Of a DNA stretch of 64,000 bases, positions 7,316 to 15,615 are shown piece by piece. Every line of letters starts with the position of its first letter. The first letter of the stretch is position 1. The notes below the pieces were generated by a model. That model was not told where the DNA came from and did no database searches. It was given only the letters and a program-made list of their open reading frames with translations. The stretch comes from an uncultured Lachnospiraceae bacterium (GTDB lineage: Bacteria; Bacillota; Clostridia; Lachnospirales; Lachnospiraceae). The stretch lies in the NCBI GenBank assembly GCA_910589075.1, contig CAJUSK010000023.1:1-64000 (forward strand), written 5' to 3'. The position numbers and the translations under genes are program-made.

Positions 7316-9229
7316 TTATGCTTTCAGGCACATCAGTTGGTCGCCCGGTTGAAGCTGACCGGAAGCCACGGTTTCAACAGAGGCCAGTTCATCAGAGTTG
7401 GTAACTGCTACCATAATGGTAGAGGGATGACCGGCAGCCTGAATCTTTTTCAGGTCCATAGTCAGCAGAAGATCACCTTTTTTCACTGTCTGCCCTTCTT
7501 TGACGTGGCTCTTGAAGCCGTCGCCTTTCATTTCTACGGTATCTATACCAACATGGATGAGCAGTTCCACGCCTTCTGCTTCAATGCCTATAGCGTGTAA
7601 TGTATCGGCAAGCTGGCTGATCTTTCCGTTCATAGGGGAATAAACATTTCCTGTCTCCGGGTTGATGCCACAGCAGATTCCGAGGATACCCTGGGAAAAT
7701 GTGGGGTCGGGAATCTCTTCCATAGGAACGAATGTTCCCTGGGCTACAGAGCCCAGCACGTCAGGGAAAGTGATTGGCGCATCTGCCGAATCTTCCTGTT
7801 TGCTTCCTTTGGGGCTTTCTGTTTCCATAACTTCCGGAGGTACTGCAAAGAACCAGCACAGGCAGAAAGCAATGATAAAAGTTGCAATGGCAAGTATTAC
7901 ATACATCGCCATCTGGGAAGGGGAGTATATGTATAGCAGTAATCCTGGTATCGTGGTGATACCGTTACCCGTACCTTTCATTCCAAGGAGCATAGCAATC
8001 ATACCGGCAATACCATTGATGGAACAGCTGAGGAGAAACGGTTTCATTCCATAACGCAGGATAACACCGAATAATGCAGGTTCACCGATACCGAGCAGGG
8101 CAGATACGGTTGCACTGGGACCGATGGCGCGAATTTCCTTCTTTCTTGCCTTGATGGAGATGGCAAGACAAACACCGGCAGATGAAAAGCCGCACATACA
8201 TAAAATGGCATTGAAAGGATTAAAGCCGGTGCTGGCCAACAGGCTGATCTCCAACATGTTGAATATATGATGGACGCCTGTCAGAGTGATGATAGACCAG
8301 AAGAATCCGACTACCAGACCGCCGATACCAAAAGGAAGTCCCAGCGCATATTCTACGATGACTAACAGGATATTTTCCAGTGCGTGCAGGAGGGGCCCAA
8401 TTACCAGCAGGGAAAGAATGAGCATGACAAACAGTACCAGAAAAGGTGTGATCATAAAGTCAAAAACAGCCGGGACCGTTTTTCGCAATTTCTTTTCCAG
8501 CTTGCTGCCGATGACACCGGCTACAAAGGCCGGCAGGATGCTGCCCTGATAACCGACTATGGGAATGAAGCCGAACAGCATAAGGGGTGTTACGCCGCTG
8601 GAAGGGTCTGCCACAGAGTAGGCATTTGGCAGGGAGCCGTTCACCAGCATCAGTCCCAGGATCAGACCAAGTACCGGGGACCCGCCGAATACCCGGAATG
8701 TGGACCAGCACACAATCGCAGGCAGGAAGGCAAAAGTGGTACCTGAGAGTACATCTACCAGAACCTGAAAGGTATGGGGAATGTCGGAATTGGTCATACC
8801 AAATAATGAGAGAAAATTGTCATTGAGCAAGGCCCCTTTCAAGCCGAGAAACAGACCGGTGGCCACCAGGGCAGGTATGACAGGAACAAACACATCACCA
8901 AAAGTCCGGATGGCTTTTTGGACCTGATTTTTACCATCCATTTTTGCTTCTTTTGCTTCACTTGCAGTCGTTTCGGCAATACCGAGCTGGATGATCTGTT
9001 CATAGACCCGATTGACATGGCCGGTGCCGAAGATAATCTGATATTGCCCGGCTGTGAAGAAAGTACCTTTCACAGCATCAATTTCGCCGACTTTTTCATC
9101 GTCAGCCAGAGAACGGTCTGCAACAATGAGACGCAGACGGGTGGCGCAATGGGCGGCCGACTTGATGTTTTCCGATCCGCCGACGGCCTGAATGACTTCT
9201 TTTGCTATCTTTGCATAATCGTAGTTCAT
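7316..9229 (-). CDS. Sucrose-class PTS permease, IIBCA
   Basis: 637 residues with three PTS domains in one chain. IIB is first: phosphorylated Cys28 in 'AAHCATRLRLIV', then 'GQYQIIFGTGHVN'. The IIC membrane domain lies roughly at 105-465, with 'GVHHIFNMLE' and 'GIGEPALFGVILRYG'. A C-terminal IIA of the glucose type has the active histidine in 'LIHVGIDTVEM' (about 559). Such proteins import a sugar and phosphorylate it using phosphate from HPr. The IIB and IIC segments resemble the sucrose (SacP/ScrA) group more than the beta-glucoside group; substrate is therefore probably sucrose or a close relative, but not proven. A strong ribosome binding site (AAGGAGG) precedes ATG 9229. It is divergent from the HAD and GH13 genes, and its promoter carries an operator-like palindrome. 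Confidence 0.85.
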   Translation of the reverse strand: MNYDYAKIAKEVIQAVGGSENIKSAAHCATRLRLIVADRSLADDEKVGEIDAVKGTFFTAGQYQIIFGTGHVNRVYEQIIQLGIAETTASEAKEAKMDGKNQVQKAIRTFGDVFVPVIPALVATGLFLGLKGALLNDNFLSLFGMTNSDIPHTFQVLVDVLSGTTFAFLPAIVCWSTFRVFGGSPVLGLILGLMLVNGSLPNAYSVADPSSGVTPLMLFGFIPIVGYQGSILPAFVAGVIGSKLEKKLRKTVPAVFDFMITPFLVLFVMLILSLLVIGPLLHALENILLVIVEYALGLPFGIGGLVVGFFWSIITLTGVHHIFNMLEISLLASTGFNPFNAILCMCGFSSAGVCLAISIKARKKEIRAIGPSATVSALLGIGEPALFGVILRYGMKPFLLSCSINGIAGMIAMLLGMKGTGNGITTIPGLLLYIYSPSQMAMYVILAIATFIIAFCLCWFFAVPPEVMETESPKGSKQEDSADAPITFPDVLGSVAQGTFVPMEEIPDPTFSQGILGICCGINPETGNVYSPMNGKISQLADTLHAIGIEAEGVELLIHVGIDTVEMKGDGFKSHVKEGQTVKKGDLLLTMDLKKIQAAGHPSTIMVAVTNSDELASVETVASGQLQPGDQLMCLKA

Positions 9230-9276
9230 AGTTTCCTCCTTAAAAATTTATTTTGACGTACTATGCAATGAGCTTA

Positions 9277-9292
9277 ATGTACTCGCGTTCAT
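9277..9292. promoter_or_regulatory. Operator-like palindrome O1 for the LacI-type regulator
   Basis: ATGTACTCGCGTTCAT is an imperfect palindrome centred on CG, the form expected for LacI-family sites. It shares the half-site CGCGTTCA with O2 at 9457-9472. On the minus strand it lies about 10 bases downstream of the predicted -10 box of the PTS promoter, where a bound repressor would block transcription. Confidence 0.55.
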
Positions 9293-9301
9293 CTTGAAGC
9301 G

Positions 9302-9331
9302 AGAATAGCACGCGGGATAATGAAAAGTCAA
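9302..9331 (-). promoter_or_regulatory. Predicted promoter of the PTS gene
   Basis: On the minus strand TTGACT (complement of 9326-9331) and TATTCT (complement of 9302-9307) are separated by 18 bases. The boxes match the housekeeping sigma factor reasonably well. O1 lies immediately downstream, followed by the ribosome binding site and ATG at 9229. Confidence 0.5.
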
Positions 9332-9419
9332 TATAGGTGTAGAAAAAAACATAAAATCAGCATTGTGCATAAAATGAACCGTTTTGTTTTGTTGAAAACA
9401 GAAAAACAAATGTTGTGGA

Positions 9420-9448
9420 TTGACAGCGGATATTTAGAAAATTATAAT
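9420..9448 (+). promoter_or_regulatory. Predicted promoter of the HAD-GH13 operon
   Basis: TTGACA (9420-9425) and TATAAT (9443-9448) with a 17-base spacer are a perfect consensus for the housekeeping sigma factor. The start codon at 9491 follows a transcription start expected near 9455. The O2 palindrome covers that start region, so a strong promoter is held off by a repressor: a sugar-inducible design. Confidence 0.75.
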
Positions 9449-9456
9449 GAACAAAA

Positions 9457-9472
9457 TGAAAACGCGTTCAAA
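9457..9472. promoter_or_regulatory. Operator-like palindrome O2 for the LacI-type regulator
   Basis: TGAAAACGCGTTCAAA has the ACGCGT core usual for LacI-family operators and shares CGCGTTCA with O1. It sits 8 bases after the -10 box of the HAD-GH13 promoter. Regulator identity is inferred from the linked lacI-type gene. Confidence 0.6.
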
Positions 9473-9490
9473 AAGCGTAAGGAGGCTATC

Positions 9491-10321
9491 ATGGATCAGA
9501 AACTGATTTTTTTGGATATTGACGGTACTCTGACTGAACCGGGGAAAAATGTTCCTCCCCCATCCGCGATTGAAGCGGTTCGTCGTGCCCGGGGCAAGGG
9601 GCACAAAGTCGTATTATGTTCCGGCCGGAACTATGGGATGCTTTTCCCGGTACTGGAGTTTGGCTTTGACGGTCTGATCGCCAGTGCCGGCGGCTACATT
9701 GAGTATGATGGCCAGGTGGTTTATGACTGCCCGATGACACCAAAGCAGCAGGCCAGGGTGCTGGATATTTTTAAAGAAAGCGGTATTTATCGTACCATAG
9801 GAGGCAGAAATCACAGTTATACGGATGAAGGGTTTAAGGAATTTCTTGCAGAAAATGCACAGTCTGAGGCAAACAGCGAGCTGCTGCGGTGGAGGATTCA
9901 GATTGAGAATGAACTGGGCATCCATCCCATGTCGGAATATGACGGTGAGCCTATCTATGGGATGGCATTCATGAGCAGGGGGGCAGAGCGCCTGAAAAAG
10001 CCCATGCAGGTATTACAGGATGAATTTGACTTCTGTATCCAGGACGAAGACGCCTGTGGCATTGTGAATGGAGAACTGGCCAGCAAGGCTTTCAACAAAG
10101 GGAAAGCAGTGGAAAGATTGTGTGAGTTTTTGGGCATTTCCAGGGTGGATACGATTGCTGTTGGAGACAGTATGAATGATTTGGAGATGCTTGAGGCTGT
10201 AGAAACCGGTATCTGCATGGCAAATGGAAGTCCCTCTCTGCAGAAGATTGCCGACATGGTCTGTCCATCAGTGGCAGAAGATGGCCTTTATCATGCTTTT
10301 GAGAAACTACAGTTGATTTAA
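9491..10321 (+). CDS. HAD-superfamily phosphatase (Cof type)
   Basis: 276 residues from ATG 9491, which has AAGGAGG just upstream; the frame extends further 5' to 9320, but that would run through the promoter. Motif I 'DIDGTLTEPG' (nucleophile Asp9, Asp11), motif II 'LCSGRN' and motif IV 'VGDSMNDLEM' are all present, with the large cap of the Cof/type IIB group between them. These enzymes dephosphorylate sugar phosphates and similar small molecules. The gene lies 17 bases ahead of the GH13_4 enzyme and shares its promoter. It could remove phosphate from the imported sugar phosphate so that the GH13 enzyme meets a neutral disaccharide, or act on a product. Specificity cannot be read from sequence. 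Confidence 0.8.
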   Translation: MDQKLIFLDIDGTLTEPGKNVPPPSAIEAVRRARGKGHKVVLCSGRNYGMLFPVLEFGFDGLIASAGGYIEYDGQVVYDCPMTPKQQARVLDIFKESGIYRTIGGRNHSYTDEGFKEFLAENAQSEANSELLRWRIQIENELGIHPMSEYDGEPIYGMAFMSRGAERLKKPMQVLQDEFDFCIQDEDACGIVNGELASKAFNKGKAVERLCEFLGISRVDTIAVGDSMNDLEMLEAVETGICMANGSPSLQKIADMVCPSVAEDGLYHAFEKLQLI

Positions 10322-10338
10322 GAAAGAAGGTGACAGGA

Positions 10339-12189
10339 ATGGATAAAGAAGAAGGAAGATGGTTTCAAAACCGTATGAACCGCCATATAGATGAGCTGCG
10401 ATGGTTGTATATGGAATTGTATCACAATGAGTCCATGTTTGCGGAACTGTGCCAGAATCTGTACGAATTTGCAAAAGAACGTCCAATGGCATTGAAAAAG
10501 CGGGATTTAGAGCGGGAGGCGGATCCGGAGTGGTACAAGTCCAATGCCCTTACGGGAATGATGATGTATATCGACAATTTTGCCGGGAATCTGAACGGAT
10601 TACAGGAAAAACTGAACTATATCCAGCAGACAGGAGTCAATCTGCTCCATCTGATGCCTTTTTTGGATACGGTGCCCGGCCACAGTGATGGTGGTTATGC
10701 TGTGGCGGATTTCAGGAAAGTCCGGCCCGATCTGGGAACCATGGAGGATCTGGAGAAGCTGGCTGCGCTCTGTCATCATAAAGGAATCAATTTGTGCATG
10801 GATTTTGTGATGAATCATACCAGCCAGGATCATGAATGGGCGAAAAGAGCCCGCCAGGGAGAAGGAGAGTACATGAGCCGGTATTTCTTTTTTGCCGACC
10901 CTTCCATTCCGGCGGAATATGAGAAAACCGTACCCCAGGTATTTCCCACGACTGCGCCGGGTAATTTTACATGGCTGGACGACTGCGGGCACTATGTGAT
11001 GACTTCTTTTTATCCCTACCAGTGGGATTTGAATTATCAGAACCCCAGAGTATTCAATGAGATGATGTATAATTATCTTTTTCTGGCAAACAGGGGTATG
11101 GATATGATCCGCATAGATGCCGTACCATACATATGGAAGGAACTGGGGACTGACTGCCGCAATCGTCCGCAGGTTCACACGATTGTACGGATGATGCGGA
11201 TGATCGGTGAGATTGTCTGTCCGAGCGTGATACTGCTGGGGGAGGTAGTTATGGAACCGGTAAAGGTGGTGCCTTACTTTGGCAGTATAGACAAACCGGA
11301 GTGCCATCTGTTATATAATGTGACTACGATGTGCACTACATGGCATACCGTGGCAACCCGGAATACCCGCCTGCTCCGCAGGCAGTTGGATGCAGTGAAT
11401 GCCCTGCCCAAGGAATATGTATTTCTGAATTATCTCCGCTGTCATGATGACATTGGATGGGGGCTGGATTATGCGTGGCTCCACCGGACCTTTGGAACCG
11501 ATGAAGTGCTCCATAAACGGTATCTGAATGATTATTTTCAGGGATTTGTGGGTAACAGCACCAGCAGGGGGGAACTTTACAACGATGACATGACCAGCGG
11601 TGATGCCCGGCTCTGCGGCACCACAGCCAGCCTGTGCGGTATAGAAAAAGCGGGGTTTGAGCAGGATCATTGGGCAATGGAGCGGGCAGTACAATTTGAT
11701 CTCACACTGCATGCCATGATGCTCATGCAGACTGGTATCCCCATGCTATACAGTGGAGATGAGCTGGCCCAGACAAATGATTACAGCTATAAAGAGGATC
11801 CGCAAAAAGCAGATGACAGCCGCTACCTTCACCGGGGCAGGCTGAGATGGGAACAGTCAGAACATATACATGATTTGGAAACTCCTGAGGGGAAAGTGTT
11901 CTGTGGGCTGAATGCGCTGGTTGCACTGCGGGGGATTTCTCCGGCATTTGGGACAGGAGCGGACGTGTGGACTCTGGATACCGGTGATGATGGTTTGCTG
12001 GCTGTCGGACGTTATGCCAAAGGACAGAAAATAATCGGGGTCTTTAATTTCACTGAGTGGGAAAAGACGGTTACTTTTATCCATGATCCGGGTGAATTTG
12101 TTGATATGTTGACAGGCGAAACTCATTTGCTGCTGGATCTGGTAATCTCCGCTTACAGTTTCTATTATTTGGAACAAAGGAATGAATGA
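10339..12189 (+). CDS. Amylosucrase-family glycoside hydrolase (GH13_4)
   Basis: 616 residues from ATG 10339 (AAGGTGA six bases upstream); GTG 10330 is an alternative. The N-terminal helical domain is followed by a GH13 barrel. 'DFVMNHTS', nucleophile Asp in 'RIDAVPYIW' (about 260), acid/base Glu in 'LLGEVVMEP' (about 302) and 'CHDDIGW' (about 371) match amylosucrase, as do 'SGDARLCGTTASL' and 'KADDSRYLHRGRL'. Length is close to known amylosucrases (about 630). These cleave sucrose and transfer glucose to build alpha-1,4-glucan or isomers. Here the gene follows a HAD phosphatase and is divergent from a PTS permease, and no GH32 sucrose-6-phosphate hydrolase is seen in the island. The true substrate may be sucrose, sucrose 6-phosphate or another disaccharide. 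Confidence 0.8.
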   Translation: MDKEEGRWFQNRMNRHIDELRWLYMELYHNESMFAELCQNLYEFAKERPMALKKRDLEREADPEWYKSNALTGMMMYIDNFAGNLNGLQEKLNYIQQTGVNLLHLMPFLDTVPGHSDGGYAVADFRKVRPDLGTMEDLEKLAALCHHKGINLCMDFVMNHTSQDHEWAKRARQGEGEYMSRYFFFADPSIPAEYEKTVPQVFPTTAPGNFTWLDDCGHYVMTSFYPYQWDLNYQNPRVFNEMMYNYLFLANRGMDMIRIDAVPYIWKELGTDCRNRPQVHTIVRMMRMIGEIVCPSVILLGEVVMEPVKVVPYFGSIDKPECHLLYNVTTMCTTWHTVATRNTRLLRRQLDAVNALPKEYVFLNYLRCHDDIGWGLDYAWLHRTFGTDEVLHKRYLNDYFQGFVGNSTSRGELYNDDMTSGDARLCGTTASLCGIEKAGFEQDHWAMERAVQFDLTLHAMMLMQTGIPMLYSGDELAQTNDYSYKEDPQKADDSRYLHRGRLRWEQSEHIHDLETPEGKVFCGLNALVALRGISPAFGTGADVWTLDTGDDGLLAVGRYAKGQKIIGVFNFTEWEKTVTFIHDPGEFVDMLTGETHLLLDLVISAYSFYYLEQRNE

Positions 12190-12463
12190 ATGGTCCCATA
12201 GAGACATGGGCTATGATATGATACCTCTAAGCAGACAAGGTAAATAAACAGACTCTGCTCAGGGGTATTTTATGTATAGGAAAGCAGAGTTTGTGAGGGG
12301 GGGTATACAAGATGACGGAGTGGTGGGCGTGGATGGATGTGTCAGACTGCCGGGCCCGCTTTTCAACTTGTATTTGCAGAACTCAATCTGGCTTTCTGGT
12401 ATCGTCAATATTGGTTGACAATACCAAAGAAAAACATAGAGCGGAAATGTAAACGTGTAAGAA
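12190..12463. other. Intergenic region with inverted repeats, no gene
   Basis: No convincing open frame. GACTCTGCT (12251-12259) faces AGCAGAGTTT (12284-12293), a likely terminator-type stem after the GH13 gene though without a T run. TGGTATCGTCAA (12397-12408) and TTGACAATACCA (12415-12426) form a 12 bp stem with one mismatch. The latter lies just outside the left repeat of the Tn916-like element. Confidence 0.4.
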
Positions 12464-12522
12464 TTTGCCTTTGGGAAGAGTAAAAAAAGAGGACATTTTA
12501 CTTTTTTTACTCTTTTTGAGGG
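12464..12522. repeat. Left end repeat of the Tn916-like element, hairpin-forming
   Basis: About 59 bases that match 14962-15021 at most positions, including the shared block 'GAGGxCATTTTAC'. Arms AGAGTAAAAAAAG (12477-12489) and CTTTTTTTACTCT (12501-12513) are perfectly complementary. The stem bases differ between the two copies while pairing is kept. Likely an element end or attachment-related site; a terminator role is also possible. Confidence 0.6.
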
Positions 12523-12582
12523 GGGGGAGGGTAAAGTATACCCAGAAGATGCAGGGCAGATGAAAAAGATAATAATTCAAAG

Positions 12583-13411
12583 ATTACATTCTTTGGATAT
12601 TATGGGGTAAGAACAGAATGTACATAACGTATTGAATGGTCTCACGCCGCAGTCAAAAATATATATTGAACTATTTATTGGTTCCGGTGCATCCCTATTG
12701 AACCGTGGCCGCAGTGAAACAGAGGTTGTAAATGATTTTGAACCGGCGGTCTCTAACCTGTATAAGGTTCTGTCGGATAAGGAAATGGGAAAAGAATTTT
12801 TAGAAAAAATGATGAGGCTTCCATATGATGAAAAGCTGTTCCATACGGGTGAATACCAAAGAGAAAATTTCAAAGGAATCAACGATATAGAGAAAGCACT
12901 GTTGACCTTCGTGTTAATCAGCCAGAGTTATAACAACACAAGAAAACAGTTTAGCAGAGGAACTTATGATACCCAGTCATATCAGCGCAAGATACATTCC
13001 AATCTTCCGAAAGTTTATGAAAGGCTGCAAGGTGTTCAGGTTTATAACAAAAACGCACTGGATATTATAAAAGAGGCGGCAGACAACCCAAATGTTCAAA
13101 TGTATCTTGACCCACCATATTTACATTCATTAAGAGGTGAGGGCGCAGACAAGGTATATTTTAAAGAAATGGAATATATCGACCATGTGAGAATGTTGGA
13201 GACAATTCAAAATGCCAAGTGCCGCATTCTCCTGTCTGGATACCACGCAGATAAAGACGACTTGTATGATAACTATTTGCTGCCTTATGGCTGGAAAAGT
13301 CGGGAGTTAATAAAAATAGTAAAGAACAGCCAGAGACAGGAAGAACGTGATATAGCATCTGAATGGGTATGGTTCAATTATGATATTTCAGATGAAAGGG
13401 GGATGGAGTAA
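12583..13411 (+). pseudogene. Dam-type adenine DNA methyltransferase, frameshifted at the 5' end
   Basis: The long frame (TTG 12632 to 13411) starts at 'YIELFIGSGASLL' (S-adenosylmethionine site) and contains the catalytic 'YLDPPYLHS' near residue 160. Dam-family proteins begin with a 'GGKNRM' motif about 20-30 residues before that site. Here 'TFFGYYG' (12586-12606), 'KNRMY' (12609-12623) and 'VLNGLTPQ' (12629 on) sit in three successive frames. One base is missing in the G run at 12604-12607 and one near 12624. No start codon is evident upstream. The protein could be made only as a truncated form lacking the conserved N-terminal loop. It overlaps the xis start by one base, so it is part of the element's transcript and likely once protected or marked the element DNA. 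Confidence 0.7.
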
Positions 13412-13620
13412 TGAAGAAAGAAGCGGATAAAATACCAGTCTGGGAGAAATACACGCTCACCATTGCCGAGGCTTCTGATTATTTCAATATAGGAGAAAGC
13501 AAACTTCGGAGGTTTCTGTCAGAGCATGAAAGAGAAAGTTACATACTGATGAACGGAACAAAAGTTCTGATAAAGAGGAAACAGTTCGAGAAAATAATTG
13601 ACGAATTAGGGTCAATTTAA
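13411..13620 (+). CDS. xis: Tn916-type excisionase
   Basis: 69 residues, 'IPVWEKYTLTIAEASDYFNIGESKL' region followed by 'NGTKVLIKRKQFEKIIDEL', closely resembling Tn916 Xis along its whole length (the family is 67-70 residues). A small winged-helix protein that binds element ends and directs the integrase toward excision. The ATG overlaps the stop of the methylase gene by one base, so the two are translationally coupled. The integrase follows 113 bases later. Confidence 0.88.
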   Translation: MKKEADKIPVWEKYTLTIAEASDYFNIGESKLRRFLSEHERESYILMNGTKVLIKRKQFEKIIDELGSI

Positions 13621-13677
13621 AAATACATATTAGATAAAGAAAGTGCTTGCACTATCAGTAATTCAGCGGTATCATAA

Positions 13678-13698
13678 GCCCCCCTTGAAAGAGGGGGC
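13678..13698 (+). terminator. GC-rich hairpin between xis and int
   Basis: GCCCCC (13678-13683) and GGGGGC (13693-13698) enclose a short loop; 'taaaaaattttg' follows rather than a clean T run. It may lower integrase expression relative to xis. Confidence 0.4.
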
Positions 13699-13733
13699 GG
13701 TAAAAAATTTTGATTAAATGGAGGTTAAATGAT

Positions 13734-14948
13734 ATGAGAAAAGATAATAAAAGAAGAGACAGCAAAGGCCGTATATTGAGGACAGGTGAGCAGCAGAGAC
13801 AGGATGGAAAGTTTATGTATGCCTATCGTGGCAGAGACAATAAGATGCACTATGTTTACAGCTGGAAACTGGAGCCTACTGATAAACTGCCAGCCGGTAA
13901 AAGGGAATGCAAAGCATTGAGGGAACTGGAAAAAGAGATTGAAAAATCCCTCAATGAGGAAGTGGCATACCACGGTGGGGATGTCACTGTGTTAGGACTG
14001 GCAGAAAGATATATCTCTTTGAAAACGGGGGTGCGTCACAATACGGCAGCTGGTTACAAGACCGTCCTTAACCTGCTGAAAAGAGATATATTTGGAAGTA
14101 AACGCATTGATGAAGTGAAGGTATCGGATGCGAAGGAATGGCTGATAAAATTACAGCAGGGTGGAAAGCATTATAGCAGTATTCATACTATCCGTGGGGT
14201 TCTTCGCCCGGCTTTCCGTATGGCAGTCGAGGACGATCTGCTAAAGAAAAATCCCTTTGACTGGGAGCTGTCTACGGTAATCGTCAATGACAGCGTAAAA
14301 AGGGAGGCTGTTACGCCGAAACAGGAAAGACTGTTCCTTGATTTTATAAAAGGAGACAAACATTATTCACAATATTATGAAGGGGTGTATATCCTCTTCA
14401 AGACCGGCATGAGGATTTCAGAGTTTTGTGGTCTTACTCTGGATGATATAGATATGGAGAATAGAAAAATAAAAATAGACCACCAGCTTCAAAGGACAAG
14501 AGAAGGTGTATACTTGATTGAAGATACTAAAACGACATACGGGGAGAGGATTTTACCAATGAGCGAAGGAGTATACCAGTGTTTCCAAAAGCTGATTAAA
14601 AAACGTAAGAAATGGAAAGTTGAGCCAATGGTAGATGGAAAGGCCGGCTTTCTGGTGCTGGATAAAAACGGTATGCCCTACCTTGCGTTACACTGGGAAA
14701 AAAGGTTTGAGTATGCTTTAGGCAAGTATAACAGGATATTCAAGGAAGAACTGCCGATAATCACGCCCCACATTTGCAGGCATACATATTGTACCAACAT
14801 GGCAAAGGCGGGTATCAGTCCGAAGTCACTGCAATATCTCATGGGTCATTCGGATATTGCGACAACTCTTGGATATTACACACATTATAAATTCAATGAC
14901 GTAGAAAAGGAAGTGAGGGAGTTGGAAAGAAGACTCTCCGGCGAGTAA
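13734..14948 (+). CDS. int: Tn916-family tyrosine integrase
   Basis: 404 residues from ATG 13734, which has GGAGG nine bases upstream. The N-terminus 'KRRDSKGRILRTGEQQRQDG' is the arm-binding domain of Tn916 Int, 'YVYSWKLEPTDKLPAGKR' follows, and the catalytic domain has Arg in 'TGMRISEF', 'HICRHTYCT' and the nucleophile Tyr in 'LGYYTHYKF'. All four catalytic signatures are intact. Int cuts and rejoins element ends with target DNA. The right end repeat begins 14 bases after its stop, as expected for a Tn916-like element where int lies at the right end. No conjugation genes are present between the repeats, so on its own this element could only move with help. Confidence 0.92.
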   Translation: MRKDNKRRDSKGRILRTGEQQRQDGKFMYAYRGRDNKMHYVYSWKLEPTDKLPAGKRECKALRELEKEIEKSLNEEVAYHGGDVTVLGLAERYISLKTGVRHNTAAGYKTVLNLLKRDIFGSKRIDEVKVSDAKEWLIKLQQGGKHYSSIHTIRGVLRPAFRMAVEDDLLKKNPFDWELSTVIVNDSVKREAVTPKQERLFLDFIKGDKHYSQYYEGVYILFKTGMRISEFCGLTLDDIDMENRKIKIDHQLQRTREGVYLIEDTKTTYGERILPMSEGVYQCFQKLIKKRKKWKVEPMVDGKAGFLVLDKNGMPYLALHWEKRFEYALGKYNRIFKEELPIITPHICRHTYCTNMAKAGISPKSLQYLMGHSDIATTLGYYTHYKFNDVEKEVRELERRLSGE

Positions 14949-14961
14949 CGGGCATGAGGGT

Positions 14962-15021
14962 TTTACCTCTGGGATAGGTAAAAAAGAGGTCATTTTACCT
15001 TTTTTTTACCTATTTTGGAGG
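14962..15021. repeat. Right end repeat of the Tn916-like element, hairpin-forming
   Basis: Imperfect direct copy of 12464-12522. TAGGTAAAAAA (14975-14985) pairs with TTTTTTACCTA (15002-15012); an inner stem AGGTAAAA (14977-14984) / TTTTACCT (14993-15000) is also perfect. Position directly after int supports an element end; it could also terminate the int transcript. Confidence 0.6.
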
Positions 15022-15141
15022 ACAAGATATAGGAAGATATGCTATGATATAGGACGTAGAGAGTTTTTGAGGTCAGAGAGAAAACCTTGAAAACATAAGG
15101 AAAAACGAGGATATACCGAGATATAAGGAGATATGGAAACA

Positions 15142-15615
15142 ATGGTAAAAATATTATTTATTTGCCACGGCAACATCTGCCGATCTCCCATGGCAGAATT
15201 CGTCATGAAAGACATGGTTCAAAAAGCCGGCGCCGCCGATGATTTTTTCATTGCTTCTGCCGCCACCAGCACCGAGGAGATTGGCAATCCGGTACACCAT
15301 GGAACGCGCAACCGTCTTGCAAGGGAGGGCATTAGCGTAGCCGGAAAATATGCCCGCCAGATGACTCAAAGGGATTATGAAGAATATGATTACCTGATCG
15401 GCATGGACCACTGGAATCTGCGTAACATGCAACGTATTACCGGACCCGATACAGATAACAAATTGTCCCTTCTTCTGGATTATACAGACAGAGCCGGAGC
15501 TGATATTGCCGATCCCTGGTATACCGGCAATTTTGAAGAAACCTACAATGATATTGTAGAAGGCTGTACTGCCCTGCTCAGAAATCTGGGCTACGAAATA
15601 GGATTGAGAATGTGA
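15142..15615 (+). CDS. Low-molecular-weight protein tyrosine phosphatase
   Basis: 157 residues from ATG 15142; an ATG at 15133 lies only two bases after AAGGAG and is less likely. The phosphate-binding loop 'CHGNICRSP' (CX5R, Cys about residue 8) and the general acid in 'DPWYTGNFEETY' are both intact. Family members remove phosphate from tyrosine in bacterial kinases, or arginine phosphate (as YwlE does opposite McsB). No McsB-type kinase is seen in this window. The gene stands alone, about 120 bases beyond the right end of the Tn916-like element, and is richer in C than its neighbours. Confidence 0.88.
   Translation: MVKILFICHGNICRSPMAEFVMKDMVQKAGAADDFFIASAATSTEEIGNPVHHGTRNRLAREGISVAGKYARQMTQRDYEEYDYLIGMDHWNLRNMQRITGPDTDNKLSLLLDYTDRAGADIADPWYTGNFEETYNDIVEGCTALLRNLGYEIGLRM

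Noticed and set aside
9320..9490. 57-codon upstream extension of the HAD gene
   Set aside because: It spans the consensus promoter and operator O2, and a strong ribosome binding site marks ATG 9491.
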